From NCBI GenBank assembly GCA_963691705.1, contig OY829539.1, positions 37,767,656-37,831,655 on the forward strand: a stretch of DNA of 64,000 nt, in the 5' to 3' direction. The position numbers and the translations under genes were made by a program. The notes below the pieces were generated by a model, which had not been told where the DNA came from, did not search any database, and saw only the letters and a list, made by a program, of their open reading frames with translations. How positions within the stretch are numbered: position 1 is the first letter of the stretch; every line of letters starts with the position of its first letter. Below, piece after piece: positions 22,813 through 32,713 of this stretch. The DNA comes from Viola odorata (taxonomy: Eukaryota > Streptophyta > Magnoliopsida > Malpighiales > Violaceae).

Positions 22813-24131
22813 TCGCCTGCGCTGATGAAATTCTGGGCAGTCCGGCCTGTCTTTCCGCGCCAAGGTTTAATTTAATTCTTAGTGCTATTCTTGTCTCCTG
22901 AGCATGCTAGACAGCTTTTAAGCTCCACTATCTCGTGTTCCCTTAATTCCTTTGACTCAAGAATACCTTGGAGACTCCTCAAGGAATATATTCCATCTCT
23001 TCTTAGTGCTAGACAAGAATTTATTCTTGTCTCTTCCTTGTTGTTGGAGCCGCATGCTTGCTATTGTTTGTCCCTTGAGTGCTTGCTCCTTGGGGAGACG
23101 TGAGAGGAGGATGGTTTGTGCTATAGAGAGTGAGGAATTTCATCCAAGAGAGGAGAATCATCACATTCGAACAGAGAGAGAGGAGACAAGGATAGGAGCA
23201 GCGGGCTGCACTTCATCTTCACCATCATTTTCCAGATTTGTTTACCTTTGAACAATTAGTTTATTTTGTAATTTTAATTATGTATTGTAGCTAATCCCCT
23301 CTGATTCTTGGTAGAGATTAGAGGTTGACTATCCATGTTATTGTGAGACTTTATTGAACTTAATATGAATGCTTTTGTATTTCTTTCTTTCTCATTTAAA
23401 TGTCAAACTTGTTCTTGTTGAATTGAAGGTTTGGCCAACTTGTGATTTGATTTGAATGAGTAATGTCAGTTTCATTTATGTTAGTGTTGATCCTACATTA
23501 AGTGAAGATTGAGTAGACAACTAGTAAATAATAGGCATAAGACTTGTCATTATGAACTAGGAAGAAAGAAAGAATAGGTTCTGGTCTGAGTAAATTCATC
23601 TCAAAACCTTGAGATGGGCTTCCCGTGTGTTTACAATTTTCCAGCAACTCTTAGGGATTTCTTGAGAAATTGTTAGGAAGGTTTGGGTCATTATTAGAGT
23701 GTCTCTTTTAATTGACTTGTATAGGGGGAAACCTGGGAAATTAGAGTGTCTCTAGTTCCTTTAACATCTTTATAAATCCATTTCAGAAAATATGTTTTGT
23801 CAATGATCAATTGCAAAGGATAGTCACCTTGTAAGAATCTCTACCAAGGATTGTTTCTCCACCTCTGATTTCACTCATTATTTCGGTTATAATTCGTGCA
23901 TGCTATTCCCACTCACTGATTTTACCTTCAAAGTACTGTTTTAATTTGGTTACAATCACAAAAACTCCCCCCAACTTTGTTCCGATTTGGCTTTTACAAG
24001 AAAAATACGAATTATTCAAGATTTCCTCCCTGTGGATCCGACCCTCTCATCACTATCTACATTATATTTTGTGGTTTAGCACTGAGTTGAACTTTCATTT
24101 ATGCAGTGGTTGCGACGCCTCTGTCATAAAT

Positions 24132-24149
24132 TGGCGCCGTTGCCGGGGA
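24132..24149 (+). other. Primer-binding site of element G
   Basis: TGGCGCCGTTGCCGGGGA, the standard Athila-lineage site complementary to the 3' end of tRNA-Asp, five bases after the LTR. Confidence 0.85.
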
Positions 24150-24182
24150 GCTAACGTGTTCTAATTTCTATTTTTCTTGTTC

Positions 24183-27100
24183 ATGACCAGATCTTCCAGT
24201 TCGCAACCACTACAATTCACCCCAGAAATCACAAGAAAAGAAACAGCTATCAGACTTTCGAAAAGGAAGTTCAGGGAGCTTTCTTCATCCGGATCAGATT
24301 CAGAACCAGAAGTTGGTTCATCCCAAGGCCTAGGGACGGACCAACCAGATCCTGAGGCTGAAGCTGGACCAGAAATGGCAAACCCAGCTGAACCTACTTT
24401 GAGAGAGCTCAACCAAGGAGCTGAACAGGAGTCTTTCCTGTGCATCAACTACCGTCCAGTCCCCAATGACTGGGCCGTGAAGTCCAACGTCATGCACAAC
24501 CTCAGCAAATTTAGAGGTCATGCATCTGAAAATCCGTACAAACACCTTCAAAAATTCCAGTTTGAATGTGATGCTTTGAAACCGACTGGAGTGACTCTTG
24601 AACGAGCTAAGTTGAGAGCTTTTCCTTGGTCTTTAGAGGATACAACCAAGAATTGGTTTTTCAGTCTTCCACACAACTCCATAAACACTTGGGCTGAAAT
24701 GGCTGCCACTTTTCTCAAGAAATATTGGTCAGCTACTAAAGCAGGAGCAGCTAGGAAGAGTCTTGTTGCTATCCAGCAACGTGGGGATGAGTCTTTTGGC
24801 GAATACCATCAGAGGTTTAAAGACCTCCAAGAAGTCTGTCCTACGCATGGTGTGCCCGAGCAATCATTGATTCAATATTTTTATGATGGCATGTGCGTTA
24901 AAGACAAGGAAAAACTCGATTCAGCTGCAGGAGGAGCATTACTGGACTTGACACCAAGTAGAGCAAGAGCTCTCATTCAGACCTTGGCGGATAATTGCCA
25001 ACAAAATGGACCTAATGATCGTTCAACCTCAACAAATGGAGTGAATGTAGCTGCCATAGAGAGACACATGGAAGAAGTCTCTACATTTATGAAGAATTTT
25101 CCAGCTACCATCGCTCATATTCAGCAAATTCCACCACGGCAAGTTGTTCCTTGTGGAGTTTGCTGCCAAATTGGACATGTGACTCATGAGTGCCCTCTCA
25201 TTGCAGACCCTCCAGAGCAAGTCAATGCTGCCATGCCACAGCAAGGAAACGTGCACCCCAATACCAGTAATCCAGGCTGGAAGAACTACCCTCACTATGG
25301 GTGGGGTCCAAATCAGCAACAACCTCCGTTTGAGTGGAGAAATTTTAAGTCTAGACCCCAGCAAAGTTATCAAAACCAGCAACCAAATCAGCCACCTTTA
25401 CAACCACAAGTACCACAGTTACCACCTCCTCCACAACCCCTACAACTACCAGCACCACCTCTAATACCCATAGAAGAAACACTCAAGCAAATCCTTCAAC
25501 CATTACAAGCCACTGTGCAAGCAACCCAATCTATGTTGCAAGCAAATCAATCCACCATTGCGGACCTTCAGAAGCAGATGGCGCAGCTTGCCATGCACCA
25601 GCAAAATACTTCTGGACAGTTGCCATCAAACACTGTTGATAACCCAAGGCACGGACTGAATGCAATCACCTTGAGAAGTGGGAGAGATTTACCCCCACGG
25701 GAGAGTCCATCCCTAGGCCTAGGGATGGACAAACCAGAAACCAGTCCGGAAATCCAACCAGAAGTCTTGCCAGAAATTCAACCCGAACTTCAGCAAGAAG
25801 CACCTACACCAGCTGAGCAACCTTCTGCACCTGCAGAACCTCAGGTAATTCCTTTTCCCTTTCCAGAAAGGCCCTTAAAAGCCAAGAAGGAAAAGGAGGA
25901 CAAGGTAATTCTTGACGTTTTTCGAAAAGTTGCAATTAATGTTCCCTTGTTGGATTTAATTTCTCAAGTGCCTAAATATGCTAAATTCTTGAAAGAATTA
26001 TGTACTAACAAGAAAAAGCTTGAGGGGATTGAAAGAGTGAATTTAAGTGAAAATGTTTCAGCAATGCTTCAACAAAGACTTCCCGAAAAATGCAAAGACC
26101 AAGGTACGTTTTCAATACCTTGTAAAATAGGAAGTAAAAAGATAGAAGATGCATTGTGTGATTTGGGTGCAGGTATTAATGTCATGTCTCTGTCCACATT
26201 TGAAACATTGAATATAGGATCCCTTAAGGAAACTAGAGTGGTAATCCAACTTGCCGATCGATCCATCATCCACCCCGTTGGTGTGCTTGAAAATGTTTTA
26301 GTGCAAGTAAATGATTTTGTGTTTCCTGTGGATTTCTATATAGTTGATATGAAGAATAAGGATGTGCTTAAAACTACTGATGTGATCTTAGAAAGACCCT
26401 TCTTAAGAACAACTAGAGCAAAAATTGATGTCTATGATGGATGTTTAACCTTTGAATTTTGTGGTGAAACAATTAAATTCAACATGTATGATGCCATGAA
26501 ACATCCAATTGAAGTTCATTCCGTGAATTTTATAGACATAATTGATCCTTATGTAGATGAAGTTTCTGATATTAACTCCATTGAACCTCTTGAGTATGTT
26601 CTCAGCAAAGGATTAACAAAGAAAAAATTGGGAAAATTGCAAGGCCAAATTGAAGTCAAATCTGAAATTGGTAACTTGGTCATGGAGCTGGGCACGCCTC
26701 ATGTCCCTAAAGGTACTCTGAAAACCATTGATATATCAGATAAAGTCACTAAAATCAAACCTTCAATTTTTCAGGCTCCCAATTTAGAACTCAAGAAACT
26801 GCCAGACCACCTGAAGTACTCATTCCTAGGCCTAGGGATGAGTCTGCCAGTAATTATTTCCAGCAGTTTGTCAAGGTTGGAGGAGGACAGACTTGTGCAA
26901 CTTTTGAAGGAATACAAAGAGGCTATAGGTTGGACCATAGCAGACATAAAGGGGATATCCCCAGCGATATGTACCCACAAAATTCACCTTGAGGAGGATG
27001 CCAAAACAGTAAGGCAACCCCAGAGGAGGCTCAACCCTCCAATGATGGAAGTTGTGAAAAAAGAGATTCTCAAACTCCTTGCAGCTGGTGTAATCTACCC

Positions 27101-28946
27101 CATTTCAGATTCATCTTGGGTGAGCCCTGTGCAAGTGGTTCCAAAGAAGTCAGGAATCACTGTTGTGACAAATGAGGAAGGACAGTTGGTTCAAAAGAGA
27201 GAGCAAGACACATGGAGAGTGTGTATTGATTATAGGAGACTGAATAATGCAACCCGAAAGGACCATTTTCCTCTCCCTTTTATTGATCAAATGCTAGAAC
27301 GATTAGCAAATAAATCTCACTACTGTTTTCTTGATGGATTTTCAGGTTTCCATCAAATTCCGGTGGCAAAGGAGGATCAAGAAAAGACTACGTTTACATG
27401 CCCATTTGGCACGTTTGCATACAAAAGAATGCCATTCGGATTGTGCAATGCACCAGCCACGTTTCAAAGGTGTATGATGAGTATTTTTTCGGATTATGTA
27501 GAGAAAGGTATAGAGGTATTCATGGATGATTTTACTGTCTATGGAAACTCTTTTGATGAATGCTTGAAAAATCTAAAAAAAATCCTTCAAAGAAGCATAG
27601 AAACGAATTTGGTTTTAAATTATGAGAAATGCCATTTTATGGTGAATCAAGGAATTGTTTTAGGCCATGTTGTTTCTAAAAAAAGCATTGAGGTTGACAA
27701 GGCTAAAATAGATATTATTGAATCACAATCTTACCCATCTTGTGTACGAGATGTGCGTTCATTTCTAGGCCTTGCAGGTTTTTATCGAAGGTTTATTAAG
27801 GATTTCTCAAAGATTGCGGAGCCTATGTGTAGGCTGTTGCAAAAAGATGTTGAGTTTGACTTCGATGAAGCTTGTAAGAAGGCGTTCAACCTCTTGAAGG
27901 AGAAGCTTGTGACTGCTCCTGTGATTAGAGCACCTGACTGGACCAGACCGTTTGAAATAATGTGTGATGCTAGTGACACAGCCGTTGGGGCTGTTCTTGG
28001 ACAAAAGATTGGCAAGGAACCTCACGTGATCTACTATGCTTCAAGGATGCTTGATTGTGCTCAGAAAAATTACACTACCACTGAGAAAGAATTATTTGCA
28101 ATTGTTTTTGCCTTAGACAAATTTCGTTCATATCTCTTCGGTACTAAAGTGATAATTTTTTCTGACCATGCAGCTTTGAAGTACTTAATGGCAAAGAAAG
28201 AGGCAAAGCCTAGGCTCATTCGGTGGATACTCCTCCTCCAGGAGTTCAACCTTGAGATCAGAGACAAGAAGGGCAAGGAGAACCTCGTGGCTGATCATTT
28301 AAGCAGACTCCTAACTAACCACGAAATCAGACCTGTCAAGGAAAATTTTCCAGGCGAGCATCTATTCCTAGGCCTAGGGATAGAGCCATGGTACTCTGAA
28401 ATTGCAAACTACCTTGCTACGGGTAGATTCAGAGGTGACTGCACTTCAGCCGAAAGAGAGAAGATCAGGAGAGATTCCAGGCACTACCTTTGGGATGATC
28501 CTTACTTGTGGAACATAGGAAAAGATCAAGTCATCCGCAAATGTGTCCTTGAATCCGAAATTCCATCAATTCTCCAACATTGTCATTCATATGCTTGTGG
28601 AGGACACTTTGGCCCAAGGAGGACGTCTTGGAAGGTCTTGGAGGCAGGATTCTTCTGGCCTACATTGTTCAAGGACTCCTATAGTTTCTGCAAAACTTGC
28701 CCCAATTGCCAAAAGACCGGAAATATTTCAGCAAAGAATCAAATGCCACTTAATCCTATTCTTGTTTGTGAGGTATTTGATGTTTGGGGCATAGACTTCA
28801 TGGGTCCCTTCCCAAATTCAAATGGCCACACTTACATCATTTTGGCAGTGGATTACTTGTCAAAGTGGGTAGAGGCAAAGGCAACTAGAGCTGAAGGATT
28901 ACTTGTCAGAAAATATGTTTTGTCAATGATCAATTGCAAAGGATAG
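24183..28946 (+). CDS. Element G gag-pol (Athila lineage), uninterrupted but truncated in integrase
   Basis: One open frame of 1587 codons. The first ATG after the PBS is at 24183 (MTRSSSSQPLQF). Domains in order: gag (KHLQKFQFECDALKP to FLKKYW, about 24540-24735); a CCHC-like knuckle (CGVCCQIGHVTHEC, about 25156); a Gln/Pro-rich linker; protease with DLGAG at about 26161; RT with FMDDFTVYG at about 27520; RNase H with MCDASDTAVGAVLG at about 27961 and a later DHLSR; integrase zinc finger (HCHSYACGGH, CKTCPNC) and GIDFMGPFP, the first catalytic Asp. The frame then leaves integrase at about 28906 and reads into LTR sequence. The second Asp and the Glu of integrase are missing, so it cannot integrate by itself. 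Confidence 0.9.
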   Translation: MTRSSSSQPLQFTPEITRKETAIRLSKRKFRELSSSGSDSEPEVGSSQGLGTDQPDPEAEAGPEMANPAEPTLRELNQGAEQESFLCINYRPVPNDWAVKSNVMHNLSKFRGHASENPYKHLQKFQFECDALKPTGVTLERAKLRAFPWSLEDTTKNWFFSLPHNSINTWAEMAATFLKKYWSATKAGAARKSLVAIQQRGDESFGEYHQRFKDLQEVCPTHGVPEQSLIQYFYDGMCVKDKEKLDSAAGGALLDLTPSRARALIQTLADNCQQNGPNDRSTSTNGVNVAAIERHMEEVSTFMKNFPATIAHIQQIPPRQVVPCGVCCQIGHVTHECPLIADPPEQVNAAMPQQGNVHPNTSNPGWKNYPHYGWGPNQQQPPFEWRNFKSRPQQSYQNQQPNQPPLQPQVPQLPPPPQPLQLPAPPLIPIEETLKQILQPLQATVQATQSMLQANQSTIADLQKQMAQLAMHQQNTSGQLPSNTVDNPRHGLNAITLRSGRDLPPRESPSLGLGMDKPETSPEIQPEVLPEIQPELQQEAPTPAEQPSAPAEPQVIPFPFPERPLKAKKEKEDKVILDVFRKVAINVPLLDLISQVPKYAKFLKELCTNKKKLEGIERVNLSENVSAMLQQRLPEKCKDQGTFSIPCKIGSKKIEDALCDLGAGINVMSLSTFETLNIGSLKETRVVIQLADRSIIHPVGVLENVLVQVNDFVFPVDFYIVDMKNKDVLKTTDVILERPFLRTTRAKIDVYDGCLTFEFCGETIKFNMYDAMKHPIEVHSVNFIDIIDPYVDEVSDINSIEPLEYVLSKGLTKKKLGKLQGQIEVKSEIGNLVMELGTPHVPKGTLKTIDISDKVTKIKPSIFQAPNLELKKLPDHLKYSFLGLGMSLPVIISSSLSRLEEDRLVQLLKEYKEAIGWTIADIKGISPAICTHKIHLEEDAKTVRQPQRRLNPPMMEVVKKEILKLLAAGVIYPISDSSWVSPVQVVPKKSGITVVTNEEGQLVQKREQDTWRVCIDYRRLNNATRKDHFPLPFIDQMLERLANKSHYCFLDGFSGFHQIPVAKEDQEKTTFTCPFGTFAYKRMPFGLCNAPATFQRCMMSIFSDYVEKGIEVFMDDFTVYGNSFDECLKNLKKILQRSIETNLVLNYEKCHFMVNQGIVLGHVVSKKSIEVDKAKIDIIESQSYPSCVRDVRSFLGLAGFYRRFIKDFSKIAEPMCRLLQKDVEFDFDEACKKAFNLLKEKLVTAPVIRAPDWTRPFEIMCDASDTAVGAVLGQKIGKEPHVIYYASRMLDCAQKNYTTTEKELFAIVFALDKFRSYLFGTKVIIFSDHAALKYLMAKKEAKPRLIRWILLLQEFNLEIRDKKGKENLVADHLSRLLTNHEIRPVKENFPGEHLFLGLGIEPWYSEIANYLATGRFRGDCTSAEREKIRRDSRHYLWDDPYLWNIGKDQVIRKCVLESEIPSILQHCHSYACGGHFGPRRTSWKVLEAGFFWPTLFKDSYSFCKTCPNCQKTGNISAKNQMPLNPILVCEVFDVWGIDFMGPFPNSNGHTYIILAVDYLSKWVEAKATRAEGLLVRKYVLSMINCKG
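24321..24336. repeat. Degenerate palindrome in gag, copy 2
   Basis: TCCCAAGGCCTAGGGA, one mismatched pair and no matching arms. Reads SQGLGTD. Confidence 0.6.
25705..25730. repeat. Perfect 26-bp palindrome in gag-pol, copy 3
   Basis: Core ATCCCTAGGCCTAGGGAT with arms GTCC / GGAC. Reads SLGLGMD in the gag-protease linker. Confidence 0.9.
26818..26843. repeat. 26-bp near-palindrome in gag-pol, copy 4
   Basis: Core CATTCCTAGGCCTAGGGATG with arms ACT / AGT; one mismatched pair. Reads FLGLGMS between protease and RT. Confidence 0.9.
28361..28384. repeat. 24-bp near-palindrome in gag-pol, copy 5
   Basis: TATTCCTAGGCCTAGGGATA with arms TC / GA and the same single mismatched pair as copy 4. Reads FLGLGIE between RNase H and integrase. 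Confidence 0.9.
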
Positions 28947-29249
28947 TCACCTTGTAAGAATCTCTACCAAGGATTGTTTCTCCACCTCTGATTTCACTCA
29001 TTATTTCGGTTATAATTCGTGCATGCTATTCCCACTCACTGATTTTACCTTCAAAGTACTGTTTTAATTTGGTTACAATCACAAAAACTCCCCCCAACTT
29101 TGTTCCGATTTGGCTTTTACAAGAAAAATACGAATTATTCAAGATTTCCTCCCTGTGGATCCGACCCTCTCATCACTATCTACATTATATTTTGTGGTTT
29201 AGCACTGAGTTGAACTTTTATTTATGCAGTGGTTGCGACGCCTCTGTCA
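28908..29249 (+). repeat. 3' end fragment of LTR G, fused to integrase
   Basis: Near-identical to 23784-24126 (a C/T change near 29219 and about one indel). It begins at TCAG, present at both parental positions, and ends CGCCTCTGTCA. This is what remains of the 3' LTR after a deletion that took the rest of integrase, the 3' untranslated region and about 3 kb of LTR. The 5-bp flanks of element G (GTAGT left, ACAGC right) do not match. Confidence 0.85.
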
Positions 29250-29651
29250 ACAGCCCAGCATGGCTACTGTTCATCATCTTCCTCATGTCACCGGCGCCAC
29301 TGCCGGCGACGGGGAGCTCCGACCAGGAGGCCAAATTGCCTGGTTTTGAGCTCCGAGGAAAGCTCTCTTCCTCCACAACAGGATTATATAGAAATTAGGG
29401 ATTGAAACCCGCAAGAACAACATTTAATTTTATGAAAACGTCAAAGACGATAATTAATGAAAAACTTGAAATTCGCTCTTCTTAATCAATGAATCAACGA
29501 ATAAAAAGCATGGTAATTATCTATAGCATGCATATGAATTAATAAGACACAAACAAACAATTGGTTTAATCAAAAGAACAACCTAATAATAAAAGCCAAA
29601 AATGGCATAAAACGCCGACGACTAACTCACCAACAAAAGCTTGAAGAACTG
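29250..29651. other. Unidentified segment between LTR G and element C
   Basis: The first ~130 bp are GC-rich (GTCACCGGCGCCACTGCCGGCGACGG is interrupted by no stop in one + frame starting ATGGCTACTGTTC). The rest is AT-rich, with CAGGATTATATAGAAATTAGGG. It resembles neither the left nor the right neighbour. I cannot assign it; a captured gene or promoter fragment is possible. Confidence 0.3.
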
Positions 29652-30788
29652 ATGCGTAGTCCCATTCTTACACATCCCGACTTAAACAAAGCTTTTGAGC
29701 TTGAGTGTGATGTTAGCAGCATTGGCATCGGGGCCGTACTCACCGAAGAAGGACGCCCCATCGCATACTTTAGTGAGAAGCTCAACGGTGCGCAACTCAA
29801 TTACTCTACCTATGACCGCGAGTTGTACGCACTTGTAAGGTCTTTGATGGTGTGGGAACACTACCTTCTTCCAAGTCAATTCATCATCCACACCGACCAC
29901 TTGAGCCTCAAGTTTCTCCAAGGACAAGCAAAGCTCAACAAAGGGCATGCAAAGTGGATGGAGTTCATTGAAGCCTTCCCTTACACTATCAAGTACAAGA
30001 AGGGTAAAGAAAATATGGTCGCGGATGCACTCTCAAGGAGGTACATGTTAATCTCTTCTCTTGATGCTAAGATTTTTGGATTTGCACATTTAGTAGATCT
30101 TTATGAGCATGATGAACAATTACGTGATATTTATGTGTCATGTGATAAAGGATCATATTTGCATCAAGAGAATATGCGGTAAAGGATATTTATGTGGTGA
30201 AGCATGATAAATTCATGTTTAAACATAAGCGGATTTGCATCCCTAAGTCTAGTATTCGTGAGTTGCTTGTGTTGGAACCCCATGGAGGTGGATTAAATGG
30301 TCATTTCGGTGTTACAAAGACATTACATGCCTTGAAGGTACATTTCTTTTGGTCAAAAATAAAGTTGATGTGTTAAAGATAATTGCTAGATGTCTTATGT
30401 GCAAAAGAGCCAAATCTACATCCATGCATCATACATCTTACATGCCACTACCCGTAGTTAGCCACCCTTGGGTTGATTTATAGATGGATTTTATCTTGGG
30501 GTTGCCAAAGTCTAAGCATGGTAATGACTCTATTTTTGTTGTTGTAGACCATTTTTCTAAAATGGCCCATTTCATCCCATGTGCGAAAACGCATGATGTC
30601 GTACGCATTGCTCATTTATTTTTTCAACATGTAGTTCGCTTGCATGGCATGCCTAGGACCATTGTTAGTGATCGCGATACTAAGTTCTTGAGTCATTTTT
30701 TGTGCACCTTGTGGTCTCAACTAGGCGTTAGACTCCTATTTCCCACTACATGCCACCCACAAATGAATGGGCAAACAGAGGTAGTAAA
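29652..30788 (+). pseudogene. Element C pol, left part: RNase H and integrase (CRM-like chromovirus)
   Basis: RNase H starts in mid-domain at [18 protein letters not shown] and runs through [25 protein letters not shown] and [11 protein letters not shown]. The integrase zinc-finger region follows with stops near 30180 and 30374. The core reads [32 protein letters not shown] and NGQTEVV, with the catalytic Asp-Asp-Glu positions seen. At 30789 it is interrupted by element B; the same integrase resumes at 38625 with RTLGSLLRVM. The chromovirus-type core and PBS usage point to CRM. Probably the continuation of fragment R, with some sequence lost. Confidence 0.85.
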
Positions 30789-31907
30789 TGATACGATCCC
30801 TAGTGCCACAGGTCCAATCACCCGCGCCAAAACCCGAGCCTTGGAGGAAGCCGTAGCCGCGAGCATCCCATTCTCGCCCACAGGCCCAATCACTCGTGCT
30901 AGGGCCCGAGACTTGTAGGTGAGGCTCAGCAGCCTTATCCACATGGAACTGAAGGCAGAGATAGCCTTGAAGGAAGCCAGCCTACACGCACCACAGTCAC
31001 GCCTCGTAACCCTAATTCGCACCGCATCCCCGCATACGGATGGGCTACACATGGCCACCTCGGACCTTTAGGTCCACCAGCGCCCTTTTCCTATTTTTGA
31101 CCAGTCCATGAGTGTTTATAATACAAGAGGGGAGTCCAAGCCAAAAATCAGGAGAAACGCCCGAAGGATTTGGGACAGGCCCAAATCACAAGCCCGCATT
31201 GGACAGTGAAAGCCACCGCCAAGCCTTTTGAAGATTGGAGCATATTTCCTCGCACAATATTCAGCCCAGAACTTCGTCTATATATTAGTGGGAACGCTCA
31301 AGGCAATAAGGAACACACCTTGTTTCCTTAAAACATGATTCGGCGGACCCGCAAGCAAAGCCACTTGGGCCTTTTGACCTAAACGGTGGCGCCTGCACTT
31401 CTATCCTATTTAGTAGGTTTTATTTATGTTATTTTAGGGTTTCATAACTTATTTGGAAGGGTGGCTTGTTGCCATTTTCGTTTAAATCATTATTTAGAAA
31501 CTAAACTAGTTTCCATTTTTGGAATTAGGGTTTAGCGCTTCATTAAAAAGGAGCCGCCCATGTTATTCTTAGGTTAGAATATTTTGATTATTGAAAGCAG
31601 ATTGCTTTGGATCTTTATCCACTTGTTCTTGATGAACCTTGCAACTAATTGAGTTTCGTGCATTCGATTAGCTTGTCAAGTAAAACTTGAAAGCACCTTT
31701 CATTGAGTCATCCGTTCTTTGGATTGCCAAGCATTGCGATTTGGAGATTCAAAGGTTTGACGCAAGATCCTCAAGGGATTCTGCGTGGAGTGCCAAGCAT
31801 TGCGACTTGGAGATTCACGTGTCTTCTTCGAGTTATTTTCCATATTGAAAGCCACGTCGTCAGACAACGATCTAAGGAGAGCGTTCTAGCCACTAAGGAA
31901 CGCATCA
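30789..31907 (+). repeat. 5' LTR of element B
   Basis: 1119 bp, TGATACGATCCC to AACGCATCA (inverted ends TGATACG / CGCATCA). The first ~130 bp read [17 protein letters not shown] in an open frame, the same as the pol C terminus in the 3' LTR copy. Possible TATA: TTTATAATACAAG near 31115. Confidence 0.9.
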
Positions 31908-31909
31908 GT

Positions 31910-31925
31910 TGGTAGCGGAGCTCAA
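31910..31925 (+). other. Primer-binding site of element B
   Basis: TGGTAGCGGAGCTC, two bases after the LTR; a variant of the tRNA-iMet site TGGTATCAGAGC used by many chromoviruses. Element F has TGGTAGCGGAGC too (40787). Confidence 0.6.
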
Positions 31926-32713
31926 CTGTCCCGACTTGGTAAATCTATCCCCTTTAATTATTACGTTTTCTTTGTTAGAATTGGTATTCCTTCATTCTCT
32001 TCTACATCAATTCTCTTGCGTGTTGTGTGTTAGTTGTCTTGTGTGTGCGATTAGTGTGCAAATCATCTCAACGATTTGTAGGTCTTTACTATTGTAAAAA
32101 AAAAACAAAGTCCCCCAAAGAGTCTTAGTTAATTTGTGTTTTCAGTTGCATTGAATTTTTTAAAAAAAAAAAGTGAAACAATTTCGCCAAAAATAGAACA
32201 GGGGCGAAATCAGTACCCTTCAAAAAAAAAAAAAGGAACTTCAGAATCAAATACTAGAGTGAATTTGTGACTCATAGCAAAAATAATCATTGGATTTCGA
32301 ATTGGGAATCAAAAGTTGTGGCAAAAATAAGTTTCAAAACACTAATCGTATGCCATTAGCATTTTTGAGTTTGTAAACTGACTCAATCCATTTATTTTGA
32401 GCTTTTCCTTGATTCCATTGTTGTTGTGCCTTTCTACTCTGTGGTATACTTGATTGGTTGATTGATCTTTGCAATTGATTCGAGTATATTACCTCAAAAT
32501 TTCTTTCTACACTGGTTTTCTTTGTGTGTCTCTTTGGAAACTTTTTCTTGAAAAAATCTTCGAGTCGATTCATCTTGAATTAAGGATCTGGACAATTTGC
32601 TTTGAGAGATTTTGTGAGATTAATAGAGAGACAAACATGAGAGTAAACACGTGAGGGAGTGTTAGTTTTAGGCAATTTTACGCTTGGAAAATTTTCTGTT
32701 TTGAATTTTAGGA
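31926..32713 (+). other. Element B untranslated leader
   Basis: No coding signal. Contains A-rich runs (near 32095, 32160, 32225). Confidence 0.5.

Larger units (their letters stand above)
20803..24126 (+). repeat. 5' LTR of Athila-type element G
   Basis: Starts TGTCGCGCCCC, directly after the broken RT of element E, and ends CGCCTCTGTCA six bases before the PBS. The head carries GGGAAGGTGTTAGGCACCC, a phrase familiar from Athila/Ogre-type LTRs. At about 3.3 kb it is long. The last ~340 bp recur at 28908-29249. It contains an AT-rich tandem region (21690-22270) and a 24-bp palindrome (22789-22812). Frames inside it do not resemble proteins. Confidence 0.7.
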
